The notes: a model not told the origin generated them from the letters alone. 64,000 nt of DNA from CALDSL01 sp039810245 (GCA_039810245.1 JBDHWQ010000013.1:1-64000), one strand, 5' to 3'. Counted from the first letter of the stretch, positions 8,226-17,197 are shown. Numbers and translations: made by a program.

Positions 8226-8855
8226 CTAAATATCCTTTCGCACCAAAATTGTAAAGTCATATAACCCGTAATCATGCAGCAGCGCCACGTTTTTTGAGAA
8301 GTGGCGCTTGCAGTAATCGAAGAAGGTGCATGGGTTGGCGTAGTAGAGATCGGGACGCATATACTCCGGGTCAGAGTAGCTCGTGAGCATATTGAACGCC
8401 AGTCCCTTGCGACTGCGCGCATGCATGCGTTCCAGGCAGTCGATCACCAGCGCCGTCCAATCCGCGTTCGTGGCGTCCAACTTCATGTTGAACGTCCCAC
8501 TGACCACGGCATAATCCACCTCGGGTACGTCTTCCCAGCGGCTGGTGAAGGCCACCCCCGGCTGCGCGGCAAACAGCGCCTGGCCCTGTTCCACCATCGA
8601 GTCTACGATGTCATAGCCGGTGTACGTAACTGCATGCCCCAGGCGCTGCAAGTATGCCAGCATCGCGCCATAGCCCGAGCCAAAATCCAGCAGCGAATAC
8701 TGCGTGCTGCCCTGGAACAGCCGGATGAGCTGGTCGAAGCGCACTTCCATCGCCCGGTCGGAGTTGTAGTCCACCCCGCGGTGGGTGGGGCCGTGCGTCT
8801 CCAGTTTTTGCTGGAAATAGGCGCGCACGGGTTCCAGGTGGCTGTCATCGGGCAT
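8226..8855 (-). CDS. Class I SAM-dependent methyltransferase
   Basis: 209 residues. Motif I LLDFGSGYGAML (about 55-66) binds SAM; an acidic end of beta-2 follows in YTGYDIVDSMVEQ. The rest (FNMLTSYSDPEYMRPDLYYANPCTFFDYCKRHF) matches small methyltransferases found in O-antigen and capsule clusters. The start overlaps the WbqC-like gene stop by 11 bases, so the genes are translationally coupled. The acceptor is unknown; the setting suggests a glycan or sugar nucleotide. Confidence 0.82.
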   Translation of the reverse strand: MPDDSHLEPVRAYFQQKLETHGPTHRGVDYNSDRAMEVRFDQLIRLFQGSTQYSLLDFGSGYGAMLAYLQRLGHAVTYTGYDIVDSMVEQGQALFAAQPGVAFTSRWEDVPEVDYAVVSGTFNMKLDATNADWTALVIDCLERMHARSRKGLAFNMLTSYSDPEYMRPDLYYANPCTFFDYCKRHFSKNVALLHDYGLYDFTILVRKDI

Positions 8856-9558
8856 CGGTTTTCTCCTCAGGCAGGATATAGCGCAGCGCGTCTGCGCCGG
8901 TCATCATCAGCAGGTCGATGATCGAAACTTGCGGGTCGTATGGTGGATAGAGCTGCGGGTAGGGCGGGTAGTTGTAGGCCATGTATTCGAGCGTGATCCC
9001 GGCTTCGCGGAACAGGTTCTCTTCGATGTAGTCACGCGCCGACGGGCCGGAAATGTAATGCGTGGCCCCCACGCGTGTCAGGATTTCGATCAGCCGCCGC
9101 GTCTTCGTGCCCTGGATGCCGCTTAACTCGCTAGAGCGCAGGAAGCGCGTGCGATCGATCTCCAGCGCCCGCGCCAGGGCAATGGTGGTGGCGATGGTGA
9201 ACTCAGCCAGCAGCTCACCGGGCTGCGCGTATAGCTCTTCCAGGAGCGCGAAAGTCTCACGGAAGTGTGGTGCGGCGGTGTAGGCCTGGCGGATGCTGCT
9301 CAGATGGCTTTGCGCCCACGGCTGGCCGGCATCGGTGCGTACCTCGCATATCGGTGTGTGGTGTGTCTCCACCCCGGCGGTATGCACCGGTATGGTCAGC
9401 CAGCGCGGCCCGCGCGCGGTCTTAATTCGGTTGCGGTTGCGCCAGCCGTTCTTATCATATTTGACGTCGTCGTAGAAGATAAACACGTCGGCGCGCGCGA
9501 TCTGGTGGAAGTACCCGCGCCAGGGAATATACGACGGCTGCAGGATGACCACGTTCAT
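8845..9558 (-). CDS. WbqC-like protein
   Basis: 237 residues. The N-terminus MNVVILQPSYIPWRGYFHQI with FIFYDDVKYDKNGWRNRNRIKT is the hallmark of the WbqC-like family, found in O-antigen and surface polysaccharide clusters and biochemically poorly defined. A conserved His-rich stretch (TAGVETHHTPI) and the C-terminal HYISGPSARDYIEE segment are also present. It overlaps both neighbours by a few bases. Its link to the RffA-type aminotransferase suggests it acts on the amino sugar or its carrier; this is inference. Confidence 0.85.
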   Translation of the reverse strand: MNVVILQPSYIPWRGYFHQIARADVFIFYDDVKYDKNGWRNRNRIKTARGPRWLTIPVHTAGVETHHTPICEVRTDAGQPWAQSHLSSIRQAYTAAPHFRETFALLEELYAQPGELLAEFTIATTIALARALEIDRTRFLRSSELSGIQGTKTRRLIEILTRVGATHYISGPSARDYIEENLFREAGITLEYMAYNYPPYPQLYPPYDPQVSIIDLLMMTGADALRYILPEEKTDAR

Positions 9559-10538
9559 GCGCGCGGCACGTCCTGACCGCGGGGCGGTTCTTCGCCAGGG
9601 TTGGCCAGCCGCTCACCGATCACGTAGGTCGGCCGGTCGGTGGAGCGGTCGAAGATGCGCCCCAGGTATTCGCCCAGGATGCCGATGGCGAACAGCTGCA
9701 CCCCACTGAAGATAGCGATGATGGATGACAGGAATGGAAAGCCCGGGATGCTGCCCGCCACCAGGTAGGAAATGAACACATACAGAAACACGGCGATGCC
9801 CACCAGGGTAAACCCGAAGCCCAGAAAGCTGGTAAAACGCAGCGGCTTGGTGCTGAACCCGGTAAGGATGAACATGCCCTGCGCGAAGAGCTTGGAGAAG
9901 TTATAGTTTGAATGCCCTACCAGGCGCTGCCTTTCTTCGGCGCGCACCGAGGCAAAGCGCGTGGTTCCCCATGCCAGCAGCGCGTCGAGGATCACGTTGG
10001 GGCTCTGGTAGTGTGCGAAGGCTTCTCGCAGCCGGGTGCGGAAGGCGCGGAACGCGCCAATCTCGCGCACGGTAGGGATGCCCATCACAAAGGCCAGCGT
10101 GCGCTTGGTCAGCCGCGAGAAGATGTTGCGCCAAAACGAGTGCGGCAGCCGCTCCGGCGTGGCGTAGACCACGTCGAAGCCCTCATCCAGTTTGTCCAGC
10201 AGCTTGTAGATCTCCTCGGGCGGGTGCTGAAGGTCGTCGTCCATGGTCACCACGGTGGCGTACTGCGCGGAGCGTACCCCGCACAGCAGCGCATTGTGCT
10301 GGCCGTAGTTGCGCATCAGGTTGATGCCCTGCACGAAGGGGAATTCGCGCACCAATTCTTCGATCACGCTCCAGCTCGCGTCGCGGCTGCCGTCATTGAT
10401 CAACAGTATCTCATACCGTGCGCAAACCGGCTGCAGCGCCGCCCCCAGACGCGTTATCAGCTCGCGCAGGGTTTCCTGACTGTTGTATACCGGCACCACC
10501 ACGCTCACCGTGCGTTCCGCCGAGCTCATGGACTGCAT
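9555..10538 (-). CDS. GT2 glycosyltransferase (polyprenyl-phosphate type)
   Basis: About 327 residues. GT-A fold: VVVPVYNSQETL at the N-terminus and a DxD-like DDDLQHPPEEI near residue 100, with two C-terminal helices (VGIAVFLYVFISYLV and AIFSGVQLFAIGILGEYLGRIF). This is the ArnC/GtrB/DPM1-like layout in which a sugar is moved from a nucleotide to undecaprenyl phosphate. The start at 10538 has GAGGGG six bases upstream; an ATG at 10529 forms an ATGA overlap with the upstream gene and is the alternative. The product would feed the neighbouring PMT-like membrane protein or a flippase. Confidence 0.86.
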   Translation of the reverse strand: MQSMSSAERTVSVVVPVYNSQETLRELITRLGAALQPVCARYEILLINDGSRDASWSVIEELVREFPFVQGINLMRNYGQHNALLCGVRSAQYATVVTMDDDLQHPPEEIYKLLDKLDEGFDVVYATPERLPHSFWRNIFSRLTKRTLAFVMGIPTVREIGAFRAFRTRLREAFAHYQSPNVILDALLAWGTTRFASVRAEERQRLVGHSNYNFSKLFAQGMFILTGFSTKPLRFTSFLGFGFTLVGIAVFLYVFISYLVAGSIPGFPFLSSIIAIFSGVQLFAIGILGEYLGRIFDRSTDRPTYVIGERLANPGEEPPRGQDVPRA

Positions 10539-12583
10539 TGCAACCCCTCTTTCACTTCCTGGATCACCCGGTTTCCATCCGCATCGGGCTGGGCGCGCTT
10601 TTCGTAACGTTTCCACGCCGCGCACAGCGCTCCCTGCAGTTTCGGTTGGCGTTCATGCACCTGTTGGCTGATGGCCTGTGCTGCAGACCAATCGCCGGTC
10701 ATGGCGTAGCCGTCCATAAAGACCATCATCTCCGATGGTTCGCCGGCGCTCAGCCCAGCCGCGCGTGCCTGCTGCTCCAGCGCTACCACGCCGGCCCAAT
10801 CCTTCACCTGACGCGCCAGGTCAGCCTTTTCGTAATAGTAACACCAGGTGTCGCGATTTTCCACCCCAAACAGCTCCGTGGGTGGCTGCGGCCGGTCCCC
10901 CGGCTCGAGCAGGATGCGCGAGAAGTCGGTCAGTCCGAGCGTTTTTTGCAGCGGGGCGCGCATTTCAACCATTTCGGCGGTGTTATATGTGCGGTCGAGC
11001 ACGCGGAAGCAGCCCGGCGGCGAATATTGGAACACCACGGTGTCGGACGTGTTACCCTTGAAGTGCGTGGCGCGGTAGCGCACGCCCAGCGGGGTATCTT
11101 TGCTGAGATCGTCCAGAACGCTGTCTTTACGCGCGCGTAAGTACAGGAGAATATAGGGCATCTGGTCGCTGTGGTTTTCCGGAGCGTAAACCGTGTTCAG
11201 CGGCGCGGACAGCGAGTTATCGGTGTAATAGCGCAGGGGCAGTTCGTACGTCAGCAGCAGTGTACCGGGCTGCAGATCGGGCATGCGCCAGGTCATTTGC
11301 CAGAACAGGTCGCGCATATTGTCCAGGTCGCGGCGGAAGGTGTTGGCCGCCTGGAATTGAAAACCAATCGCCGCGGCCAGCAGGATGCTCAACAGCAGCG
11401 TCTTCTGGCGCAGCGTGCGGATGAAGAATTCCAGCAGCCCGACTACCAGTAGCGCCGAGCCGGGCATCATTGCCAGGCTGAAACGGTTATAGGGGAATTC
11501 CAGGTCAAACGGCAGTCCGCCAGCCCAGAATGGCAAAACTGAGAAAACCAGCAGCGCACTCCCGGTCAGGATCGCCTGCCGCGACCATCCGGTGGCTTGT
11601 GTTTCGCTTTCAGCCGCGGGCAGCGCGCTCCAACGCAGGTTGAGCAGATAGGCCAGAAACAGCACAAAGCTGATGATGATCACCGCCCAGGTAATTTGCG
11701 TGGTGCGCAGGCTGAAATTCAGCAGCTCGGGTACCCCAAAGGTTTGCCCCCAGGCGTGCAACCCGCCGGTATAGCTGAAGGATAACATTGTGCGCGCCAG
11801 GTCAAGCAGCGTGGCAAACACGCCCTGTGAAAGCTCGCCCAGCGCCTGCACCTGGTACGTGCTGGCCTGGAAGATAAATGCGCGCCAGATGCCAAAGAAC
11901 GCCAGCAGTCCCAGGTAGGGCAGCCAATGCACCAGCACTTTCCGCGCGCGCCTTCGCGCGATTGGCTCTCGTTCCGAGAGGGCGAACCATAATAGCAGCG
12001 GGCGCACCAGCTCGACGCCGAAGAAGTATTCGGTGGAAAACAGGCTGAACGCCGAAAGCCCAAGCGCCAGCGCCGTCAGCGCCATATAGCGCCCCGAGCG
12101 CCACGGCCGCTGCGAGTAGGCATCCAGTGTGTACACCATCAAGGCCAGCGAAAGCAGCGTGGCCGCCAGGAGTACATATGCTTGCGAATAAATCACCGAT
12201 ATCCAATGCTGGCGGAAGCCGGGATACACCGCAAACAACAGCCCAACCCACGCCACCTGGCGCGGCGCGCGCGGCCAGGTCAACCGCAGCGTCCACCACA
12301 GCACCAGCACGCTGCCCAGCCGCGTGACCAATGCGAAAATCTGCCACGCCAGCGGGTGGCTGTTGAACAGGCTGGTAGTGGCGATATAAATCGCGGCCAG
12401 GAACGGCCGGTCGCCGTCCAGCGCGCGGATCAGCCCCTGCGGCCCCAATGTGTGCGCAAACCAGGTATACGGCCAGTCATCCCAATAAAAGCCCAGCCAG
12501 GGCACCAGCAGGCCGTAGGCCAGCAGGCACGCCAGGGCAAAGGCCAGCGGGATGCTTCGCGGGTGGGATAAAATTTTTTTCAT
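10526..12583 (-). CDS. Large polytopic membrane protein of the glycan cluster
   Basis: About 685 residues with roughly ten hydrophobic helices over the first 420 residues and a soluble C-terminal region (about 430-685). An early periplasmic-side acidic pair (FYWDDWPYTWF, about residue 35) resembles the catalytic Asp loop of GT-C glycosyltransferases, and LDGDRPF follows. I infer a GT-C-like transferase using a polyprenyl-phosphate sugar made by the adjoining GT2, but the family is not certain. The start is ambiguous: ATG at 12583 begins the basic/hydrophobic signal-like MKKILSHPRS, whereas a GTG at 12685 would add 34 atypical residues. The stop overlaps the GT2 start. Confidence 0.72.
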   Translation of the reverse strand: MKKILSHPRSIPLAFALACLLAYGLLVPWLGFYWDDWPYTWFAHTLGPQGLIRALDGDRPFLAAIYIATTSLFNSHPLAWQIFALVTRLGSVLVLWWTLRLTWPRAPRQVAWVGLLFAVYPGFRQHWISVIYSQAYVLLAATLLSLALMVYTLDAYSQRPWRSGRYMALTALALGLSAFSLFSTEYFFGVELVRPLLLWFALSEREPIARRRARKVLVHWLPYLGLLAFFGIWRAFIFQASTYQVQALGELSQGVFATLLDLARTMLSFSYTGGLHAWGQTFGVPELLNFSLRTTQITWAVIIISFVLFLAYLLNLRWSALPAAESETQATGWSRQAILTGSALLVFSVLPFWAGGLPFDLEFPYNRFSLAMMPGSALLVVGLLEFFIRTLRQKTLLLSILLAAAIGFQFQAANTFRRDLDNMRDLFWQMTWRMPDLQPGTLLLTYELPLRYYTDNSLSAPLNTVYAPENHSDQMPYILLYLRARKDSVLDDLSKDTPLGVRYRATHFKGNTSDTVVFQYSPPGCFRVLDRTYNTAEMVEMRAPLQKTLGLTDFSRILLEPGDRPQPPTELFGVENRDTWCYYYEKADLARQVKDWAGVVALEQQARAAGLSAGEPSEMMVFMDGYAMTGDWSAAQAISQQVHERQPKLQGALCAAWKRYEKRAQPDADGNRVIQEVKEGLQCSP

Positions 12584-12689
12584 GCGCGGCGCCGGTTTGG
12601 GATTCTCTCCCGGCGGATAAGTATAAATTCGTTTGCCACATTTATCAAGCGCCAGCCGGTACGGCAGGCATAGTTTCTTGTACACGTTA

Positions 12690-12723
12690 AGTCTATGTTA
12701 ATAATCGTATAATGTTGTATAAT
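12690..12723 (+). promoter_or_regulatory. AT-rich divergent promoter region with two TATAAT boxes
   Basis: TATAAT occurs at 12708-12713 and again at 12718-12723 on the plus strand, in an otherwise GC-rich setting. No good -35 is visible. On the minus strand it lies upstream of the polytopic membrane protein. It would drive the structured region that follows. Confidence 0.4.
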
Positions 12724-12729
12724 ACAGGT

Positions 12730-13135
12730 GTTGTACCGTTGGAATGCTACTCCAGGCTGTTCCATCTGGAGCGGCAGGCCCCGATTGTTATTCATTGATG
12801 ATAGCTGGGTAAGAACTCGTACTCCTTCGGGAGTGGTGTCGCACGACACGTTGCTGGAGTTTGGACAAAACCATTTGTTTCCCGGTCTCCCTCTACCTGC
12901 CAGCCGGTTGTCCAGGTGATAACGCAGGCAGAGTGGGCTGGTTAGATGAGAAAAAACCAAACAGTCGCTGTTGCGCTTCAGCTCAGGTCTGAGACCGCTT
13001 TAATTTCAGCGAGAACAACCCCGGCCTCCTCTTCACGGTAGCCATTTCTACCGGAAGGAGCGCCTCCCAGTGATTCGGATAATGATGCCACAGCCGCGGC
13101 CTGCTTCTGGCAAGTCTGCGGCTGTGTGTTTTTTT
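12730..13135 (+). ncRNA. Candidate structured RNA of unassigned class
   Basis: About 400 bases without a convincing reading frame, between tandem TATAAT boxes and a terminator-like hairpin. Stable stem-loops can be drawn by eye: CTCCAG/CTGGAG (12750-12771), ACTCC-TTCG-GGAGT (12821-12834), GTGTCG/CGACAC (12836-12849), CTGCC...GGCAG and CCAGCC...GGCTGG in the middle, and CGGTAG/CTACCG (13036-13053). I looked for and did not find the RNase P GAGGAAAGTCC core, tmRNA ends, the SRP tetraloop region or a T-box. It could be a standalone RNA or the leader of recX. Confidence 0.4.
13090..13135 (+). terminator. Terminator-like hairpin abutting the recX start
   Basis: 8-bp arms ACAGCCGC and GCGGCTGT, loop of 20 bases, then GTGTTTTTTT. 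The T-run ends at the base before the recX ATG at 13136, which leaves no ribosome site for that ATG. It either ends the upstream RNA or, if recX starts at GTG 13070, is coding sequence. Confidence 0.6.
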
Positions 13136-13819
13136 ATGGACAAACAAATCACTGCGCTGAAAATACAGAAACGCAACCCGAACCGCATCAATGTCTACCT
13201 GGATGGCGAGTATGCCTTCCCCGTAGCGCGGATCGTAGGGGCGTGGCTGCAAGTTGGGCAGGTGTTGAGCGAAGAGAAGATCGTCGCGCTGCGCGATCAG
13301 GACACCCGCGAGGTGGCCTACCAGCGCGCGCTGCGCTTCCTCAACTACCGCCCGCGCTCTGAGATGGAAATCCAGCGAAAACTGGCAGAAATCGGGTTCG
13401 ACGAATCAGTCATCGCGGAGACCATGGAACGTCTGCGCAATGCCAACCTGATCAGTGATACCCGGTTCGCGCGCGAGTGGGTCGAAAATCGTTCGGCCTT
13501 CCGCCCGCGCGGCCGCCGCGTGCTGGCGATGGAGCTGCGACAAAAGGGGTTAGCGGATGATGTCATCCAACGCGCTCTGGAAGAGACTGTAGACGAAGAA
13601 GAACTCGCGTACCAGGCCGCGATGCGCAAGGGCCGCCGCTGGGCGGAGCTTGACTACGCGGCGTTTCGTGAGCGGCTGAGCGCATTCCTGATGCGCCGAG
13701 GTTTCTCTTACGGAACGATTTCCAGTCTGGTGCAGCGGGTTTGGGACGATTTACAGACCGCCAGGGACACCGGTGCAACGGATGTCTACATTGATACAGG
13801 CGAGGAAGAAAATGAATGA
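13136..13819 (+). CDS. recX: Regulatory protein RecX
   Basis: 227 residues. RecX modulates RecA filaments. The protein shows the three repeated three-helix units: AYQRALRFLNYRPRSEMEIQRKLAEIG (about 60-86), LRNANLISDTRFAREWVENR (about 98-118) and the C-terminal ERLSAFLMRRGFSYGTISSLV. The ITALKIQKRNPNRINVYLDGEYAF start matches family N-termini, which supports ATG 13136, but that codon has only a T-run before it. An in-frame GTG at 13070 has GGAAGGAG nine bases upstream and would add 22 residues. The 3' end overlaps rny by eight bases. Confidence 0.85.
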   Translation: MDKQITALKIQKRNPNRINVYLDGEYAFPVARIVGAWLQVGQVLSEEKIVALRDQDTREVAYQRALRFLNYRPRSEMEIQRKLAEIGFDESVIAETMERLRNANLISDTRFAREWVENRSAFRPRGRRVLAMELRQKGLADDVIQRALEETVDEEELAYQAAMRKGRRWAELDYAAFRERLSAFLMRRGFSYGTISSLVQRVWDDLQTARDTGATDVYIDTGEEENE

Positions 13820-15344
13820 TGGATTGATCATAGGTTTGTTTGTTATATTGGACGTGATTGTCGTCGGTGTCGCGTCCCTGCTGATTTCACGCTACCTGAA
13901 CCAGCGTTTCCAGGAAGCCCAGCAGGTGAAAGCTGACAATGTGGTGCTCAAGGGTAACGAACGCGCGCGCGCCATCGAACTGGAAGCCAAAGATAAGAGC
14001 CTGAAAATTCTTCAGGACGCCGAAGCGGAAGTGGTACGCCGCCGCGGCGAAATTGCCAAAGAAGAAGAGCGGTTGGGAAGCCGCCGCACCGAGCTGGATC
14101 ACCGGCTCGACAAGCTTGAACAGCGCGAGCAGGCCATCAATAAGCGCCAGAGCGCGCTTGACCGCCGCGCCAATGACATCGAAAAAATGGCCGGCGCGCA
14201 AGCTGAGGAATTACAGCGCGTAGCTCAGATGACCACCGATGAAGCCCGCCAGGTGCTGCTGGAGCAGACCGAGAAGGAAGCCCGCAATGACATGGCGCGC
14301 ATCATCCGCCAGATCGAAGCAGAAGCGCGTAGCGAAGGCGAGCGCCGCGCCCGCGAGCTGATCGCGGACGCGATCCAGCGCGTGGCTTCTGACCACGTGG
14401 CTGAGGTATCCACTTCGGTGGTGTCGCTGCCCAATGAAGAGATGAAAGGCCGCATTGTTGGCCGCAACGGGCGCAACATCCGCGCCTTTGAACAGGCCGC
14501 CGGGGTAGACGTGATCGTGGACGACACGCCCGAATCGGTAACCGTCTCGTGTTTCGACTCGGTGCGCCGCGAAGTTGCGCGCCGCGCGCTGGAACGCCTG
14601 ATCCTGGATGGCCGCATTCACCCCGCGCACATTGAGAAGATTCTGGGTGAAGAACAGCGCGAGGTTGAGCGCGCCATTGTCGAAGCCGGCGAGCAGGCCG
14701 CTTTCGACGCCGGCGTGGCCGGGCTGCACCCCGAGGTGCTGCGCGTACTTGGCCGCCTGAAATACCGCACGTCATACGGTCAAAACCAGCTCGCGCATGC
14801 TGTGGAAGTCTCCAAGATCGCCGCGATCATTGCTGCCGAGCTGGGCGCGAACATCGAAGTGGCGAAGGCCGGCGCGCTGCTCCACGACCTGGGCAAGGCG
14901 CTGGATCACAATACGGAAGGCACGCACGCGCTGATCGGCGCCGAGTTTGCCAAGCGGCATGGCGTGCATGCCAGGGTGGTCAATGTGATCGCCTCGCACC
15001 ACCATGAGGTGGAGCAGGAATCGGTGGAAGCCGTGATTGCTGAAGCCGCCGACGCTATCTCCGGCGCGCGACCCGGCGCTCGCCGCGAAGACCTGGAACT
15101 GTACATCAAGCGCCTGCGCGCCCTGGAAGATATCGCCAATTCGTACAAGGGTGTGCAGCAGAGCTACGCCATCCAGGCCGGCCGCGAAGTACGCATCGTC
15201 GTCCGCCCCGACGACCTGGATGACCTGGCTGCCGCTCGCCTGGCGCGTGATATCGCCAAGAAGATCGAAGAGACCATGCAGTACCCCGGGCAGATCAAAG
15301 TCACGGTGATCCGCGAAACCCGCGCCACCGAATACGCGAAGTAA
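13812..15344 (+). CDS. rny: Ribonuclease Y
   Basis: 510 residues. Membrane-anchored endoribonuclease that starts mRNA decay. Domain order is complete: N-terminal helix (LIIGLFVILDVIVVGVASLLI, about 5-25), long charged coiled coil (about 30-200), KH domain with GRNGRNIRAFE (about 212-222), and HD domain with HDLGKALDH (about 361-369) and an ASHHHEVE metal motif. Length agrees with the usual 510-520. The ATG at 13812 overlaps the recX end, with GGAAGA upstream, so the two are coupled. Confidence 0.95.
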   Translation: MNDGLIIGLFVILDVIVVGVASLLISRYLNQRFQEAQQVKADNVVLKGNERARAIELEAKDKSLKILQDAEAEVVRRRGEIAKEEERLGSRRTELDHRLDKLEQREQAINKRQSALDRRANDIEKMAGAQAEELQRVAQMTTDEARQVLLEQTEKEARNDMARIIRQIEAEARSEGERRARELIADAIQRVASDHVAEVSTSVVSLPNEEMKGRIVGRNGRNIRAFEQAAGVDVIVDDTPESVTVSCFDSVRREVARRALERLILDGRIHPAHIEKILGEEQREVERAIVEAGEQAAFDAGVAGLHPEVLRVLGRLKYRTSYGQNQLAHAVEVSKIAAIIAAELGANIEVAKAGALLHDLGKALDHNTEGTHALIGAEFAKRHGVHARVVNVIASHHHEVEQESVEAVIAEAADAISGARPGARREDLELYIKRLRALEDIANSYKGVQQSYAIQAGREVRIVVRPDDLDDLAAARLARDIAKKIEETMQYPGQIKVTVIRETRATEYAK

Positions 15345-15359
15345 CATTTCACCAGCACC

Positions 15360-15389
15360 AAAACCGGGCCGCACACGCAGCCCGGTTTT
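15360..15389. terminator. Bidirectional terminator between rny and the MBL hydrolase
   Basis: Perfect 10-bp arms AAAACCGGGC and GCCCGGTTTT with a 10-base loop. T-runs are present on both strands, fitting the convergent genes on each side. Confidence 0.8.
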
Positions 15390-15392
15390 GCT

Positions 15393-16025
15393 TTACAGAA
15401 ACGGGTTGTGTCCCCGCTCCCAGCCTACGGTCGTTTCCGGGCCGTGCCCGCTGAGTAGCCGCGTGGCGTCCGGCAGGGTCAACACCTGCGCGCGAATGCT
15501 CTCCAGCAGCGTTTCCAGGCTGCCACCGGGCAAATCCGTGCGCCCGATGCTGCCGCGGAAGATCACGTCCCCGCAAAACGCCACCCCGTTATCGCGTTCG
15601 TAGAAGATCACATGCCCGGGCGTGTGCCCAGGCGCGTGGCGTACCTCAACGCTATAGTTGCCCAACGTGAGCTTTTGCCCATGCGCCAGTTCCATGTCAG
15701 GCGCGCGCGCCGGCGTGAGCTGCAGGCCGAACGCTGCACCGCCACCGCCAGCGTTCCACAACGCGAGGTCGGCGAGGTGCAGTGCCACCTTTAGGTCTTC
15801 ACTGAGCACGCGCAGCATATCCCCCACACCGCTGATGTGGTCGAAATGCGCGTGCGTCAGCCATACCTGGCGGATATCCAGGCCCTGATTTTTGGCGTAT
15901 TTGAGCACGCGTCCAATCTCAAACGACGGATCAATCACCGCCGCTTCATGCGTCCAGGTGTCGGCCACCAGGTAGGTGTTATTCTCCAGCGGTCCCAGCG
16001 TAAATACATGGATCAGCAGGCTCAC
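15393..16025 (-). CDS. MBL-fold metallo-hydrolase (glyoxalase II-like)
   Basis: 210 residues. The HxHxDH metal motif is at THAHFDHISG (His58, His60, Asp62, His63), with further ligands in HAPGHTPGHVIFY and a C-terminal SGHGPET. The compact size and motif set match hydroxyacylglutathione-hydrolase-like proteins, which hydrolyse thioesters or related bonds; the substrate is not known. The start overlaps the MFS gene stop as ATGA. Confidence 0.9.
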   Translation of the reverse strand: MSLLIHVFTLGPLENNTYLVADTWTHEAAVIDPSFEIGRVLKYAKNQGLDIRQVWLTHAHFDHISGVGDMLRVLSEDLKVALHLADLALWNAGGGGAAFGLQLTPARAPDMELAHGQKLTLGNYSVEVRHAPGHTPGHVIFYERDNGVAFCGDVIFRGSIGRTDLPGGSLETLLESIRAQVLTLPDATRLLSGHGPETTVGWERGHNPFL

Positions 16026-17197
16026 AGTTGGTTACGCTCCATTTCCGGCTCCGCAGCCGGCGCGGGCAGTGGGTTCGTGCGTTGCAGTCGTGGCAGCAGC
16101 AGCAGATTGGCCGCGATCGATGCCGCCAGCAGGCCAATGGCGGCAATATACATGAGGCTGGGGTTACGTTCGTACAGCAGCCCGGCTACGAAAGGCCCCA
16201 GGATCACCGCAGACGCGGCGACGGTTTCGATCAGGCTGTAGGCCAGCCCGGTCTGCGAGGCGCTCACCAGCGGGCGCGCGAAGGTGGTCACCATGATGCG
16301 CAGCAGCCGGAATCCGCCGAAGAAGGCATACGCCAGCGAGAACATGCCCACACCGGTGCCCTGCCACAGCAACAGCGCGAACAGCGCCAGCATCATCTGC
16401 CCAGCCACCAGCCCGCCGCGCGTGGCCAACCCGGAGCCCGCCAGCAGCGTAATCACATTGCTCAGGCTGCCCACCGATGCCAGCCGGCCGATGGTTTCCA
16501 TTGTCAGACCGCCCTGGTTCTGCAGGTAATTCGGCGTTAGTGGCTGGGGCAGGTAGGCGGCAAACAGCGTCAGGAACGTAAGCGGCAGGAAGATCAGAAA
16601 ACGCCGGTTGTGCAGCAGATTGCCGCTGGTGTGCGGTGTATCCGCGCTGCTTTCCGCCGGGTGCGCGCGGATCAGCAGCACAATGCAGGTGGAGATGAAG
16701 AAAATCGCCGCTGATATGCGCAGCATTGGCATCATCCCGATGCGGCTGCTCAGCGCCCCTCCCAGCAGCGGGCCGATGATTGCCCCGGCATTGAACGATG
16801 CCGAATTGATCCCCAGCGCGCGGGAGAGCGGAATCTTGCCACGCGCGCGGCCCACATACGCGTTCATCGGGCCGGAAACGTAGGTCGTCATGCCGTACAG
16901 CACCAGCCCCAGCGTAAACATGGGCAGCGATGGGCTGGCCGCCAGTACCAGCGTGGCTAGAAATCCCTGGATCCACGAAGCTTTCATCACACGGTGTGGT
17001 CCAAAGCGGTCTGCCAGGTGCCCGGCCGGTATTTGCACGAAAGCCATCGAGACACCTACCGCCCCCAGGATAGCCCCAATTTGCACAGGTGATGCGCCAA
17101 ACGCTTCCAGGTACAGCGGCTGGAAGATATAAAACATGCCTTCGCCAATCCCCCAGGTAAACAGGGAGAGCGCCACCAGCAGCAAATCGCGGTTCAC
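16022..17197 (-). CDS. MFS transporter
   Basis: About 391 residues and about 12 hydrophobic helices. The MFS loop 2-3 motif is recognisable in AGHLADRFGPHRVM (about 60-73), and a second-half counterpart is weaker. GTG at 17197 is the likely start (AAGGAG four bases upstream, helix one begins at once); the ATG at 17275 would add a basic, Arg-rich extension. The substrate cannot be predicted. The stop overlaps the MBL hydrolase start by four bases. Confidence 0.85.
   Translation of the reverse strand: MNRDLLLVALSLFTWGIGEGMFYIFQPLYLEAFGASPVQIGAILGAVGVSMAFVQIPAGHLADRFGPHRVMKASWIQGFLATLVLAASPSLPMFTLGLVLYGMTTYVSGPMNAYVGRARGKIPLSRALGINSASFNAGAIIGPLLGGALSSRIGMMPMLRISAAIFFISTCIVLLIRAHPAESSADTPHTSGNLLHNRRFLIFLPLTFLTLFAAYLPQPLTPNYLQNQGGLTMETIGRLASVGSLSNVITLLAGSGLATRGGLVAGQMMLALFALLLWQGTGVGMFSLAYAFFGGFRLLRIMVTTFARPLVSASQTGLAYSLIETVAASAVILGPFVAGLLYERNPSLMYIAAIGLLAASIAANLLLLPRLQRTNPLPAPAAEPEMERNQL

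Noticed and set aside
12580..12960. A minus-strand frame over the candidate RNA region
   Set aside because: Composition is unlike neighbouring genes and no ribosome site or motif is present.
12730..13135. RNase P RNA, tmRNA, SRP RNA or T-box identity for the recX leader
   Set aside because: None of the diagnostic cores (GAGGAAAGTCC, tRNA-like ends, SRP tetraloop region, GGTGG-ACCGCG) is present.
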